From NCBI RefSeq assembly GCF_900109175.1, contig NZ_FNZE01000003.1:26300-90299 (forward strand): a DNA stretch of 64,000 nucleotides, in the 5' to 3' direction. Each line of letters opens with the position of its first letter. The first letter of the stretch is position 1. The notes beneath the pieces were generated by a model. It did no database searches and was not told where the DNA came from. It saw only the letters and a list, made by a program, of their open reading frames with translations. The DNA is from Pseudomonas linyingensis (GTDB lineage Bacteria > Pseudomonadota > Gammaproteobacteria > Pseudomonadales > Pseudomonadaceae). Shown piece after piece: positions 1 to 8,831 of the stretch. Made by a program: the position numbers and the translations under genes.

Positions 1-1733
1 GGCGCATCAACGGCATGTTCAAGTACATGCCGCATACCGCGGCGCTGGCGATGGTGGCGTCGCTGGCGATGGCCGGAGTGCCGCTGCTCAACGGCTTCCT
101 CAGCAAGGAGATGTTCTTCGGCGAGACGCTGGCCTTCGAGCACCACCTGTTCGGCAGTTTCTACTGGGTGATTCCGGTCGGGGCGACCCTGGCGGGGATC
201 TTCTCGGTCGCCTATTCGCTGCGTTTCATCCATGACGTGTTCTTCAACGGCGAGCCGATCAACCTGCCCAAGTTCCCGCCGCACGAGCCGCCGCGCTACA
301 TGAAGGTGCCGGTGGAGGTGCTGGTGTTCCTCTGCCTGCTGGTCGGCATGCTGCCCGGCTACACCGTCGCCCCGCTGCTGGCGACCGCGGCCTCGGCGAC
401 TGTCGGTGGCGTGCTGCCGTCCTACAGCCTGGCGATCTGGCACGGTTTCAACCTGCCGCTGCTGATGAGCGTGATTGCCCTGATCGGCGGCATCATCGTC
501 TACGCCAGCCGCCGGCCGTTGTTCCGCTGGTATGCCGGGCTGCCGGATGTCGACGCCAAGGCCGTGTTCGAGCTGGGCGTCCGCCAGCTGGTGGCGGTGG
601 CCGAGCGCCTCACCGGGATACTCGAGAGTGGCTCGCTGCAGCGCTACCTGGTGCTGATGCTGCTGGCTGCGCTGCTGGCGGTGGTCGTCGGTCTGTGGGG
701 GCTGCCGGAGTTGGCCGGATCGCTGGCGCTGACCCGGCCGGATCCGGTGACCGCCCTGGGCCTGGTCCTGCTGTGCCTGAGTGCGCTGCTGACGGTGATC
801 TTCCACCGCCGGCGTATGGTCGCGCTGATGATGCTCAGTGTGGTCGGCCTGCTGGTGTCGCTGGCCTTTGCGCGCTTCTCGGCGCCCGACCTGGCGTTGA
901 CCCAGCTGTCGGTGGAAGTGGTCACCATCATCCTGCTGATGCTGGCGCTCTACTACCTGCCGCCGGCGACCCCCGGCGAGTCGAGCAGCCTGCGCGGCTT
1001 CCGCGACTTCATCCTCGCCGCCGCCAGTGGGGGAGTGGTCGGCCTGCTGACCTTCGCCGTGCTGACCCGCCCCTACGAGAGCATCGCCGGCTTCTTCCTC
1101 GACAACAGCGTGCCGGGCGGCGGTGGCGCCAACGTGGTCAACGTCATCCTGGTGGACTTCCGCGGCTTCGATACCCTCGGCGAAATCAGCGTGCTGGCAA
1201 TCGCCGGCATCGGTATCCATGCCCTGCTGCAGGGGCTGCGCCTGCCGCCGCCGGCGGTCGATGCCGAGGGCCGCGACTGGGGCCGCGAGCGGCATCAGCC
1301 GATCCTCGCCACCCTTTCAAGGGTGCTGTTGCCGCTGGCCCTGCTGGTCTCGGTGTTCATCTTCCTGCGCGGTCACAACCTGCCGGGCGGCGGCTTCATC
1401 GCCGGCCTGGTGACCTCGGTGGCGCTGATCGTGCAATACATCGCCAGTGGCGTGCGCTGGACGCAGTCGCGGCTGCCGCTGGACTACCACCGCCTGGCCG
1501 GTCTCGGCGTGTTCGTCGCCGGTCTCACCGGCCTGGGCAGCTGGCTGTTCGGCTATCCGTTCCTGACCACCTCGTTCGGTCATTTCCACCTGCCGCTGGT
1601 CGGCGAGTTCGAGCTGGCCACGGCGATGCTGTTCGATCTGGGAGTGTACCTGACCGTGGTCGGCGCGACCCTGCTGATTCTCGCCAACCTGGGCCAGTTG
1701 GCCCAGCCTGACCCCGGCAAGGAGGTGGTCTGA
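1..1733 (+). CDS. mrpA: Na+/H+ antiporter subunit A/B fusion (MrpA-MrpB), 5' truncated
   Basis: This is the C-terminal part of the large subunit of a multisubunit Na+(K+)/H+ antiporter in the inner membrane. The reading frame is open from the window edge (codon phase starts at base 3), so the N-terminal NuoL-like portion lies outside. The visible part begins in a NuoL-type transmembrane region ([15 protein letters not shown], typical of MrpA). It continues through a hydrophobic MrpA C-terminal domain and ends with an MnhB-like domain ([16 protein letters not shown]). Fusion of subunits A and B with no separate mrpB gene is the group 2 arrangement known from Pseudomonas shaA and Sinorhizobium phaAB. 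The stop overlaps the next start (TGATG), indicating one operon through mrpG. Confidence 0.93.
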   Translation, partial: RINGMFKYMPHTAALAMVASLAMAGVPLLNGFLSKEMFFGETLAFEHHLFGSFYWVIPVGATLAGIFSVAYSLRFIHDVFFNGEPINLPKFPPHEPPRYMKVPVEVLVFLCLLVGMLPGYTVAPLLATAASATVGGVLPSYSLAIWHGFNLPLLMSVIALIGGIIVYASRRPLFRWYAGLPDVDAKAVFELGVRQLVAVAERLTGILESGSLQRYLVLMLLAALLAVVVGLWGLPELAGSLALTRPDPVTALGLVLLCLSALLTVIFHRRRMVALMMLSVVGLLVSLAFARFSAPDLALTQLSVEVVTIILLMLALYYLPPATPGESSSLRGFRDFILAAASGGVVGLLTFAVLTRPYESIAGFFLDNSVPGGGGANVVNVILVDFRGFDTLGEISVLAIAGIGIHALLQGLRLPPPAVDAEGRDWGRERHQPILATLSRVLLPLALLVSVFIFLRGHNLPGGGFIAGLVTSVALIVQYIASGVRWTQSRLPLDYHRLAGLGVFVAGLTGLGSWLFGYPFLTTSFGHFHLPLVGEFELATAMLFDLGVYLTVVGATLLILANLGQLAQPDPGKEVV

Positions 1734-2062
1734 TGGAGGCGCTGTTCGCCCTCACCCTGGGTATCCTGACCGCCAGCGGCGTGTACCTGCTGCTGCGTGC
1801 GCGGACCTTTCCGGTGGTCATGGGCCTGACCCTGATCTCTTACGCAGTCAATCTGTTCCTGCTGGCCATGGGCCGGCTGAGTACCGGTATTCCGGCAATC
1901 ATCGGTCAGAGTCAGAGCTATACCGATCCGCTGCCGCAGGCGCTGGTGCTGACCGCCATCGTCATCGGCTTCGCCATGACCGCCTTCGTCGTGGTCCTGG
2001 CGCTGCGCAGTGTCGGTGAGACCAAGACCGACCACGTCGACGGCCAGGAGCGCAGGCCATGA
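1733..2062 (+). CDS. mrpC: Na+/H+ antiporter subunit C (MrpC/ShaC)
   Basis: A 109-residue NuoK-like membrane protein with three hydrophobic segments and the family signature around TFPVVMGLTLISYAVNLFLLAMG. In Mrp complexes subunit C packs between the antiporter-like subunits A and D. Its start overlaps the mrpA stop by one base, and its stop overlaps the start of mrpD by four bases, so translational coupling is likely. The C-terminal tail is short and polar (DHVDGQERRP). Length and position match MrpC of other six-gene pha/sha operons. Confidence 0.95.
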   Translation: MEALFALTLGILTASGVYLLLRARTFPVVMGLTLISYAVNLFLLAMGRLSTGIPAIIGQSQSYTDPLPQALVLTAIVIGFAMTAFVVVLALRSVGETKTDHVDGQERRP

Positions 2063-3567
2063 ATCACGCGCTGATCCTGCCGATCCTGCTGCCGATGTTC
2101 AGCGGCTGCCTGCTGCTGCTCGGCGGCCGCCTGCTCGCCATCAACGGGCAGCGGACCCTGTCGCTGCTCGCCACCCTCGCACTGCTGCCGCTGGCCGGCG
2201 TGCTGGTGGCGCAGGCGGCGACCGGGCCTCTGCAGGTCTATGCCCTGGGCAACTGGGTGGCACCCTTCGGCATCGTCCTCGTGCTCGACCGCCTGAGCGC
2301 GCTGCTGCTGCTGGTGACTGCGCTGCTGGCGCTGTTCGCGCTGCTCTACGCCGTGCGTGGCGACGATCAGCGCGGCGCCAGCTTCCACGCGCTGTTCCAG
2401 TTCCAGCTGATGGGCATCAACGGTGCCTTCCTCACCGGCGACCTGTTCAACCTGTTCGTGTTCTTCGAGATCCTGCTGATTGCCTCCTACGCGCTGCTGG
2501 CGCATGGCGGCGGGGCCGAGCGGGTGAGGGCGGGTCTGCACTATGTGGTGCTCAACCTGGTCGGCTCCTCGCTGTTCCTGATCGCCCTCGGCCTGCTGTA
2601 TGGCATCGCCGGCACCCTGAACATGGCCGACCTGGCGCGCGCCGTGGCCGAGGCCGGTCCTCAGCAGGCGCCCCTGCTCGGCGCCGCCGGTCTGCTGCTG
2701 CTGGTGGTGTTCGGCCTCAAGGCGGCGATGCTGCCGCTGTACTTCTGGTTGCCGCGCGCCTACGCCAGCGCCTGTGCGCCGGTGGCGGCGCTGTTCGCGA
2801 TCATGACCAAGGTGGGCGTCTACGCCATCCTGCGGGTGTTCATCCTCATCTACGGCGAGCGCGCCGGGCTGCTCACCCAGCTGGCCCAGGAATGGCTGTG
2901 GCCGCTGGCTCTGCTGACCCTGGTGCTCGGCGTGCTGGGGGCGCTGGCCGCCTGCAGTCTGTCGCGCCTGCTGGCCTACCTGGTGGTGGTCTCGGTCGGC
3001 ACCCTGCTGGCCGGCGTGGCGCTGGATACGCCGCAGGCGCTCAGCGCCACCCTGTACTACCTGCTGCACAGCACTTGGATTGCCGGCGGCATGTTCCTGC
3101 TCAGCGACATGATCGCCCGCCAGCGCGGCGGCAAGGGGGTGCGCCTGGAAGCGGGGCCGGCGCTGCTGCAACCGCAGCTGCTCGGCGGGCTGTTCTTCCT
3201 CGGCGCCATCGGCATCGTCGGTCTGCCGCCGTTCTCCGGCTTCCTCGGCAAGCTCATGCTGCTGCGCGCGGTACCACCGGGCATGGACGGCGCCTGGCTG
3301 TGGGCGCTGGTGCTGCTGGGCAGCCTGGGCAGCCTGGTGGCGCTGAGTCGCGCCGGCAGCGTGCTGTTCTGGCGCGCCGGACGGATCACCCTCGGCAGTG
3401 CCGAGCGTGACGGCGGCCGCCTGTTCGCCGCGGTCGGCCTGCTGGCGCTGAGTCCGCTGCTGGTGCTGTTCGCCCAGCCGGTGACCGGCTATCTGGACGC
3501 CACGGTGCTCCAGCTCAAGGACGTCGAGGACTACCAGACCCTGATCCTGCACGGAGGTGGCCAATGA
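2059..3567 (+). CDS. mrpD: Na+/H+ antiporter subunit D (MrpD/ShaD)
   Basis: A 502-residue NuoN/NuoM-like membrane protein with about 14 hydrophobic segments. It has the conserved glutamate in NLFVFFEILLIASYALL and a membrane lysine in LVVFGLKAAMLPLYFWLP, residues equivalent to those used for proton translocation in complex I antiporter-like subunits. GLPPFSGFLGKLMLL is the typical C-terminal family motif. It begins inside the mrpC stop and ends inside the mrpE start. Together with MrpA it forms the ion-translocating core of the complex. Confidence 0.95.
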   Translation: MNHALILPILLPMFSGCLLLLGGRLLAINGQRTLSLLATLALLPLAGVLVAQAATGPLQVYALGNWVAPFGIVLVLDRLSALLLLVTALLALFALLYAVRGDDQRGASFHALFQFQLMGINGAFLTGDLFNLFVFFEILLIASYALLAHGGGAERVRAGLHYVVLNLVGSSLFLIALGLLYGIAGTLNMADLARAVAEAGPQQAPLLGAAGLLLLVVFGLKAAMLPLYFWLPRAYASACAPVAALFAIMTKVGVYAILRVFILIYGERAGLLTQLAQEWLWPLALLTLVLGVLGALAACSLSRLLAYLVVVSVGTLLAGVALDTPQALSATLYYLLHSTWIAGGMFLLSDMIARQRGGKGVRLEAGPALLQPQLLGGLFFLGAIGIVGLPPFSGFLGKLMLLRAVPPGMDGAWLWALVLLGSLGSLVALSRAGSVLFWRAGRITLGSAERDGGRLFAAVGLLALSPLLVLFAQPVTGYLDATVLQLKDVEDYQTLILHGGGQ

Positions 3568-4064
3568 TGGCGCGCTGCTGGCCCCATCCCCTGCTCAGCC
3601 TGTTCCTGCTGGCCACCTGGCTGCTGCTGGTCAACGACCTCGGCATCGGCCACTGGCTGCTGGGCGGCTTTCTCGGCTGGGCCATTCCGCAACTGACCCA
3701 GGCGTTCTGGGTGCGCACGCCGCGGGTCAGTCGGCCGCTGAAGCTGGTCGGCTTCCTGCTGATGGTGGTGGGCGACATCGCCGTCGCCAACCTGCAGGTG
3801 GCGCGACTGATCCTCAGCCCGACCCGCCGCCTGCACCCGGCCTTCGTCGAGGTGCCGATGGAGCTGGATGACGAACTGGCGCTGACCATCCTCGCCAGCG
3901 TCATTACCCTGACGCCCGGTACGGTCTCGGCCGACTTGTCTGACGATCGGCGCACCCTGCTGGTGCATGGCCTCGACGTGGGCGACGAGGCCGAGCTGGC
4001 CGCGTCGATCAAGAGCCGCTACGAGGCGCCGCTGAAGGAGATCTTCGCATGCTCGACTACGTGA
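3564..4064 (+). CDS. mrpE: Na+/H+ antiporter subunit E (MrpE/ShaE)
   Basis: A 166-residue MNHE-family protein with two N-terminal hydrophobic segments and a cytoplasmic C-terminal domain. The stretch PAFVEVPMELDDELALTILASVITLTPGTVS followed by LLVHGLDV is diagnostic of the family. The start is ATGATG and overlaps the mrpD stop; the second ATG (3567) is equally possible. The end overlaps mrpF by 16 bases. It is an accessory subunit needed for complex assembly rather than a transporter on its own. Confidence 0.94.
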   Translation: MMARCWPHPLLSLFLLATWLLLVNDLGIGHWLLGGFLGWAIPQLTQAFWVRTPRVSRPLKLVGFLLMVVGDIAVANLQVARLILSPTRRLHPAFVEVPMELDDELALTILASVITLTPGTVSADLSDDRRTLLVHGLDVGDEAELAASIKSRYEAPLKEIFACSTT

Positions 4065-4318
4065 TCCCGCTGTGCCTGGTGCTCATGAGCCTGTCCGTGC
4101 TGCTGACCGTGGTGCGGCTGATCAAGGGGCCGGACCTGCCGGACCGGGTGCTGGCGCTGGATACCCTGTACATCAACGCCCTGGCGCTGATCGTGCTGTT
4201 CGGCATCTGGCTCGGCTCCGGGCTGTTCTTCGAGGCCGCGCTGCTGATCGCGGTCATGGGTTTCGTCAGTACCGTCGCGGTGGCCAAGTACCTGCTGCGC
4301 GGCGACATCATCGAGTGA
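4049..4318 (+). CDS. mrpF: Na+/H+ antiporter subunit F (MrpF/ShaF)
   Basis: An 89-residue protein with three predicted membrane helices and the MrpF signature IKGPDLPDRVLALDTLYINALALIVLFG. The start lies inside mrpE. MrpF is a small integral subunit associated with cation movement in Mrp complexes; related proteins have been discussed as bile-salt or Na+ efflux proteins when alone. Here its place between mrpE and mrpG makes the antiporter role clear. Confidence 0.95.
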   Translation: MLDYVIPLCLVLMSLSVLLTVVRLIKGPDLPDRVLALDTLYINALALIVLFGIWLGSGLFFEAALLIAVMGFVSTVAVAKYLLRGDIIE

Positions 4319-4326
4319 GGTAGACC

Positions 4327-4665
4327 ATGCCGCTCAATCCCTGGATCGAGGCGCTGGTGGCGCTGTTCCTTGTCGCCGGCAGCCTGTTCGCCCTGATCGG
4401 CGCCATCGGCCTGTACCGCCTGCCGGACTTCTTCACCCGCCTGCACGCGCCGACCAAGGCGACCACCCTGGGCGTCGGCGGCATGGTGATCGCCTCGATG
4501 ATCTACTTCAGCGCGCGCAACGGCAGCCTGAGCCTGCACGAGCTGCTGATCACCCTGTTCCTGTTTATCACCGCCCCGGTCAGCGCCCACGTGCTGGCCA
4601 AGGCGGCGATGCAGCAGAAGCTGCGCCTGCACGACAGCACGCGCGGCAAGCCCTGGCAGCAGTGA
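4327..4665 (+). CDS. mrpG: Na+/H+ antiporter subunit G (MrpG/ShaG)
   Basis: A 112-residue MnhG/PhaG protein with three hydrophobic segments and the motif GLYRLPDFFTRLHAPTKATTLGVGGMV, diagnostic for subunit G. It starts eight bases after the mrpF stop and is the last gene of the operon. A convergent lipoprotein gene follows at 4728. The complete set of subunits implies a working Na+/H+ or K+/H+ antiporter, for pH and salt homeostasis, provided the upstream part of mrpA is intact. Confidence 0.94.
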   Translation: MPLNPWIEALVALFLVAGSLFALIGAIGLYRLPDFFTRLHAPTKATTLGVGGMVIASMIYFSARNGSLSLHELLITLFLFITAPVSAHVLAKAAMQQKLRLHDSTRGKPWQQ

Positions 4666-4727
4666 GCCGCGTATTGCGCTGCTGAGCTGAGCCAGCGGCC
4701 GGCAATTGTCCGCAGCGTGCCGTGGGA

Positions 4728-5393
4728 TCAGTTGCGCGCGCCGCCCAGTGCGGCGCAGCCGCTCAGCGGTGCCTCGCGGTTGACGCGCAGGCGGGCCTGC
4801 AGGTGGCTGACGGTGCCGCTCATGCTGTCCTCGCAGCGCTCCGGGGTCAGCCACAGCTCGATGCGCTGGCCGTCGGCCTCACTGGAAAAGCTCAGCCTGC
4901 CGTCCGGCAGGCTTTCCTCGAGATAGGGCAGGGCGAGCGGTGGTGCGTTCGGCCGCTCGAGTACCATGCCGCCGCCGCTCACCCGCACCGACCAGCCCGG
5001 TTCGTTGCCGCTGGCATGCACGATCAACCGCTTGAAGCTGGCGTCGTCGCAGCCACGCCCCTCGGCCTGCAGACGATACAGCCGCTCGACGGCGTAGAGG
5101 CCATCACCACTCTGCGGGGCGGCATCGAGCTGCCCACCGAGATCGGCGAACAGCGGTGTCGAGCCTGTCTGCAGCCGCACAGCGGCCTCGTCCAGTCCGA
5201 GCTGGCCGGCGTCGAGCAGCAGCAGCCGATGCTGCTGGTTGCAGGTGACCAGCATCAGCATCTCGCCGGCGCGACTCAGCTCGCCCTGCAGGCGCACCGG
5301 AGTCGGCGCTGAGGGTTCCGCCGTCCACGGCAGCCACTGGCAGCCGCCCAGTAGGGGGAGCAGGCCGAGGGCCAGCACGGGTGCAATACGCAT
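4728..5393 (-). CDS. COG3650-like envelope lipoprotein
   Basis: A 221-residue protein if started at the ATG at 5391-5393, which places a lipoprotein signal MRIAPVLALGLLPLLGGC at the N terminus with the lipidated cysteine at residue 18. An ATG farther upstream (5480) would bury this signal, so I reject it. The C-terminal half contains GNEPGWSVRV, a motif seen in small META/HslJ-like and COG3650 lipoproteins. Function is not known. It is convergent with mrpG and divergent from ihfB. Confidence 0.75.
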   Translation of the reverse strand: MRIAPVLALGLLPLLGGCQWLPWTAEPSAPTPVRLQGELSRAGEMLMLVTCNQQHRLLLLDAGQLGLDEAAVRLQTGSTPLFADLGGQLDAAPQSGDGLYAVERLYRLQAEGRGCDDASFKRLIVHASGNEPGWSVRVSGGGMVLERPNAPPLALPYLEESLPDGRLSFSSEADGQRIELWLTPERCEDSMSGTVSHLQARLRVNREAPLSGCAALGGARN

Positions 5394-5582
5394 GACAACT
5401 CTCCATAGCAGAATGGCTGCCACGGTAATCGTCGGCATTTGCGGCGACAAGCCGCGGTGGGTGGAAACACGCGTTTTCACAACGGCCTTGCGCTGTCAAT
5501 AGCAATGGGCTGGTCAAACCCCGCGGAGCATGCTAAAACCATTTAAGAAGTGATCTAGCCGCTTGAAACACAAGGGAAAACC

Positions 5583-5867
5583 ATGACCAAGTCGGAGTTG
5601 ATCGAACGCATCGTTACCCATCAGGGGCAACTGTCGTCGCGCGATGTCGAGCTGGCCATCAGGACCATGCTCGAGCAGATGGCGCATGCCCTCGCCGCGG
5701 GCGACCGCATCGAGATTCGCGGTTTCGGCAGCTTCTCCCTGCACTACCGCGCGCCACGTGTCGGACGCAACCCGAAAACCGGTGAGTCGGTGCGTCTGGA
5801 TGGCAAATTCGTCCCCCACTTCAAGCCTGGCAAGGAACTGCGCGACCGCGTCAACGAGCTGCAATGA
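5583..5867 (+). CDS. ihfB: Integration host factor subunit beta
   Basis: A 94-residue DNA-bending protein of the HU/IHF family. It begins [11 protein letters not shown] and has the DNA-binding arm sequence [29 protein letters not shown], with the proline that intercalates at the kink (NPKTG). It forms a heterodimer with IhfA and shapes sigma-54 promoters and other nucleoprotein complexes. A Shine-Dalgarno-like AAGGGAAAACC precedes the ATG. In Pseudomonas this gene normally follows rpsA; here the upstream neighbour is a divergent lipoprotein gene instead. Confidence 0.97.
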   Translation: MTKSELIERIVTHQGQLSSRDVELAIRTMLEQMAHALAAGDRIEIRGFGSFSLHYRAPRVGRNPKTGESVRLDGKFVPHFKPGKELRDRVNELQ

Positions 5868-5905
5868 CCTGGGTTCCGTCGGCTGTACCTGTTTGAGGAA
5901 TCGAC

Positions 5906-6211
5906 ATGCTCTGGATCAAACGCATTCTGGTTGTCGCCGCCGCTCTGCTGGTGGCGGCGGTTACCCTGGTATTCATCCTCGAGAACCAGAGCCAGGCGCG
6001 ATTGCAGTTCATGACCTTGCAAAGCCCGGAGCTGCCGGTGGCCTTCTTCGTCGCCATGGGCTTCATCGCTGGCGGCCTGGCCGGCGTGCTGCTCAGCCTC
6101 TACCTGCGCGCCCGACTCAAGTTCGCCCTGGCGCGCAATCGCAGTGAACTCGGCCGTTGCCGCAAGGAACTCGACAGCCTGCGCGAGCAGCTTTCCGCCA
6201 AGAGCCAGTAG
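5906..6211 (+). CDS. LapA-domain (DUF1049) inner membrane protein
   Basis: A 101-residue protein with two hydrophobic segments (residues about 5-24 and 41-65) and a charged C-terminal tail likely to form a short coiled coil (RNRSELGRCRKELDSLREQL). This matches the lipopolysaccharide assembly protein A family (DUF1049). A DUF1049 gene directly after ihfB is usual in Pseudomonas. In E. coli the homologue LapA acts with LapB in quality control of LPS synthesis. It is unrelated to the LapA adhesin discussed at 62598. The gap to ihfB is 38 bases, so co-transcription is likely. Confidence 0.85.
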   Translation: MLWIKRILVVAAALLVAAVTLVFILENQSQARLQFMTLQSPELPVAFFVAMGFIAGGLAGVLLSLYLRARLKFALARNRSELGRCRKELDSLREQLSAKSQ

Positions 6212-6311
6212 GCTGGCCAAAGGGCTGCGGCCCGCGCGCAGCGTGCCGATGACGTGGATGGCGCCGGAATGGCGCCTCCTGTCCTCTTTCTGATTCTCCC
6301 TCCCCGTTTTT

Positions 6312-7100
6312 TCAGGCTGCCCCGTCCAGTTGAATCGTGGTTTCCGGCAAGGTAGCGCCGCCATCCACGACGATCGTCTGGCCGGTGATGTAGCTGGCAA
6401 CATCCGAGGCCAGGAACAGCATTGCTCCGGCGATATCGGCCGGTTCGCCGAGTCGCCCCAGCGGCACGCGGCCGGCTATCCGGCTACTGAGCTCGGCATC
6501 GCCGAGGTTGTCCATGGCGGGCGTGCGGATCATCCCCGGTTCGACCCCGTTCACCCGGATGCCTCTGGGTGCCAGCTCCAGGGCGGCACTGCGGATGAAA
6601 CCGTTGACCCCGGCCTTCGAGGCTGCGTAGTGGGTCAGGCCCGGGTAGGCCACGCGGGGGCCGGTGACCGACGAGGTGACCAGTACGCAGCCGCCGCCCT
6701 GACGCTCGAACAGCGGCAGGGCGGCCTGGGTCAGCCAGAACAGTGCGCCGAGGTTGACCGCCAGGGTGCGCTCGAGGATCGCCGGGGTGATGCAGGCGAA
6801 ATCGGTGAGCGGAAAATAGCCGGCGTTGTGCACGATCACGTCCAGCCGACCGAACTGCCGGTCGATCCCGGCGACCAGTGCCTCGACCGCCGCCGGCTCC
6901 GCCAGGTCGACGCCCAGCGCGTGGGCGCGCTGGCCGCGCTGCTGGAGTGTGCTCGCCAGCGCCTCGGCTTCCGCCTGGCGCAGGTCGGCGATCAGCACTT
7001 GCGCGGCGCTGGCGGCGAACTGCTCGACGATCCCCCGGCCGATGCCCTGGGCGCCGCCGGTGACCAGCACGGTCTGCCCGCTGAAGTCGAAGCGGGTCAT
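6312..7100 (-). CDS. Short-chain dehydrogenase/reductase (SDR family)
   Basis: A 262-residue classical SDR. The NAD(P) motif TGGAQGIGRG is near residue 12, HNAG at the fourth strand, a serine in TSSVTG, the catalytic YAASK, and a C-terminal VDGGATLPE typical of the family. An in-frame extension upstream lacks SDR sequence, so the ATG at 7098-7100, overlapping the stop of the preceding SDR gene, is chosen. It is the last gene of the minus-strand cluster with a second SDR and a MoaF-like gene. The substrate cannot be read from the sequence; an alcohol or hydroxyacyl compound is likely. Confidence 0.9.
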   Translation of the reverse strand: MTRFDFSGQTVLVTGGAQGIGRGIVEQFAASAAQVLIADLRQAEAEALASTLQQRGQRAHALGVDLAEPAAVEALVAGIDRQFGRLDVIVHNAGYFPLTDFACITPAILERTLAVNLGALFWLTQAALPLFERQGGGCVLVTSSVTGPRVAYPGLTHYAASKAGVNGFIRSAALELAPRGIRVNGVEPGMIRTPAMDNLGDAELSSRIAGRVPLGRLGEPADIAGAMLFLASDVASYITGQTIVVDGGATLPETTIQLDGAA

Positions 7101-7894
7101 CGGCCATCCTCCATGCGGGCGTAACTCAGGGTCGGCACGTCGACGATGCTCGAGCCGCCGTCGGCGACGATGGTCGCGCCGGTGATGATCGACGCCTCGG
7201 CGCTGATCAGAAAGCGGCACACGCTGGCGATCTCCTCGGCGGTGGCCGGGCGGCGCAGCGGCACCTCGGCGGTGACCCGGGCATAGGCGGCGTCCAGGCT
7301 TTCGCCGTGGTGCTGCATCAGCGACTGCATCTCCTCGTCGGCCATCGGCGTGCGCACCCAGCCGGGACACACGCAGTTGACCCGCACGCCCCTGGGGCCG
7401 TAGTCGCGCGCCAGCGAGCGGTTGAGGCCGAGCAGGGCATGCTTGGCGGTGGTGTAGCCGCAGACTTCCGGACCCGCCGCCAGGGAGGCGATGGAGCCGA
7501 GCAGCACGATGCTGCCGCGGCGCTCGCTCAGCAGCGGCAGACAGGCGCGTGCGCTGTGGAAGGCGCTGTCGAGGTTGCTGCGCAGGGCCGCTTGCCAGGC
7601 GTCGTCGCTGGTCTGCGTGGCGTTGCCCAGGCCATGGCCGCCGGCGCAGGCGAGCAGGGCGTCGATGCCGCCGAATCTCTCGCGGATGCGCTCGATGAAG
7701 CCGGCCCAGGCGCTGCTGCTGGCAGCGTCGCCGACCAGCACCTGGCCGCCGGTCTCGGCCGCAACCCGCTCCAGCGGCTCGCGGCGTCGGCCGATCAGCA
7801 CCAGGTTGCATCCCTCGGCGGCGAAGCGCCTGGCGCAGGCCTCACCGATGCCGGTTCCGGCACCGGTGATGACGATGGTGCGCAGCTCAGTCAT
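7097..7894 (-). CDS. Short-chain dehydrogenase/reductase (SDR family)
   Basis: A 265-residue SDR with the cofactor motif TGAGTGIGEACA, the structural ACAGG motif in place of NNAG, a serine in LLGSIASLA and catalytic YTTAK. PGWVRTPM and ADGGSS near the end are typical. The start overlaps the stop of the moaF-like gene by eight bases, and the stop overlaps the next SDR start (ATGA), so these genes are translationally coupled. Two SDRs in series suggest oxidation of an alcohol followed by a second redox step, but this is inference. Confidence 0.9.
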   Translation of the reverse strand: MTELRTIVITGAGTGIGEACARRFAAEGCNLVLIGRRREPLERVAAETGGQVLVGDAASSSAWAGFIERIRERFGGIDALLACAGGHGLGNATQTSDDAWQAALRSNLDSAFHSARACLPLLSERRGSIVLLGSIASLAAGPEVCGYTTAKHALLGLNRSLARDYGPRGVRVNCVCPGWVRTPMADEEMQSLMQHHGESLDAAYARVTAEVPLRRPATAEEIASVCRFLISAEASIITGATIVADGGSSIVDVPTLSYARMEDGR

Positions 7895-8708
7895 TCGGGT
7901 ACTCCGTGATGTTGAGGATGCTGCAGTGGGAGGCCACCGGGAAGTTGGCCAGCTCGTCGAAGCTGCCCCCGGCGTAGCCGAAGATCTTGCCGTCGCTGCG
8001 GTGGGCCTGCAGATCGATCATGACCAGACCGAGGGTGGGCACGATCTTTTCGCGCCAGACGAACAGGTACAGTTGGTCGGCGATCTTGTAGTAGTGGCAG
8101 CGGTCGGTGTCGCATAGGCCCTGCTCGACGCCCTTGAGGCACTGCCAGCTGTAGAAGTTGTCGTTGAGGTAGATGTGCTCGTAGACCTCGCTGGGGCTGT
8201 AGCGGTACAGGTTGCGCATGCCCACCAGCTCGCGGCTCAATGCGTGTGGGCAGGCGCCGTCCTGCCAGGGCTTGTCCAGGCTGCCGTGATAGAACTCGAC
8301 CTCAACGGAGGTCAGGTTCTTGCCGGCCAGGGCGCGGGCGTAGAGGCCTTCCCGAGTGTCGGCTTCCTCAGGCATGCGGCCGATCACCGCGGTGAACGAC
8401 TGGGTCAGGATGTCCATGACCAGGCTGATCGACCAGTCCTGTCCCTTCTCGCTCTTGATGAAGTCGACCAGATAGATGCCCGGGCGTACCGAGGTGGCAC
8501 GGTAAGGCGCGCTGCCGGTGGAGTGGCCGTCCGCGGCGCTCCAGCTCAGGCGGTCAGCCTCGAAGCGGTGGTCGATCACCCAGCCGTTGGCGAAATGCAG
8601 GGTGAAGTGCTCGCCGGCCAGGTCGGCCAGCTGCGGCAGGATGAACGCCTCGGGGGCGAAGCCCTCGGCCAGGGCGCCTACGGTGATCCAGTCGGATTGG
8701 GTGTTCAT
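7887..8708 (-). CDS. MoaF-family protein (lipocalin-like)
   Basis: A 273-residue protein resembling MoaF, which was named in Klebsiella near a monoamine-regulated operon. The N-terminal domain (roughly residues 1-110, with GEHFTLHFANGWVIDHRFEADRLSW) and a C-terminal domain containing RYSPSEVYEHIYLND and the cysteine-rich GLCDTDRCHYYKIADQLYLFVWREK fit the two-domain MoaF architecture. Members look like small ligand-binding barrels, and a direct role in molybdenum cofactor synthesis has not been shown to my knowledge. It is the third gene after a CoA-transferase and LuxR regulator, and is directly coupled to two SDR genes. Confidence 0.75.
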   Translation of the reverse strand: MNTQSDWITVGALAEGFAPEAFILPQLADLAGEHFTLHFANGWVIDHRFEADRLSWSAADGHSTGSAPYRATSVRPGIYLVDFIKSEKGQDWSISLVMDILTQSFTAVIGRMPEEADTREGLYARALAGKNLTSVEVEFYHGSLDKPWQDGACPHALSRELVGMRNLYRYSPSEVYEHIYLNDNFYSWQCLKGVEQGLCDTDRCHYYKIADQLYLFVWREKIVPTLGLVMIDLQAHRSDGKIFGYAGGSFDELANFPVASHCSILNITEYPND

Positions 8709-8772
8709 GGGGAAATCCTCGGCTGTTGTTGAAAGGCCGAGTCATGTTGGCGGGCAGGGCGCGGCGCGCCTA

Positions 8773-8788
8773 TCAACCGGAAGGTTGA
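8773..8788. promoter_or_regulatory. Perfect 6-4-6 inverted repeat upstream of the moaF-like gene
   Basis: TCAACC-GGAA-GGTTGA lies 65-80 bases upstream of the moaF-like start codon, between that gene and the luxR gene. Position and symmetry suit an operator for the neighbouring LuxR-type regulator; this is inference. Confidence 0.4.
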
Positions 8789-8831
8789 GATGGACGCGTG
8801 GCTGCGCGGTCGAGCGGCGGGTGGCTGCGAT

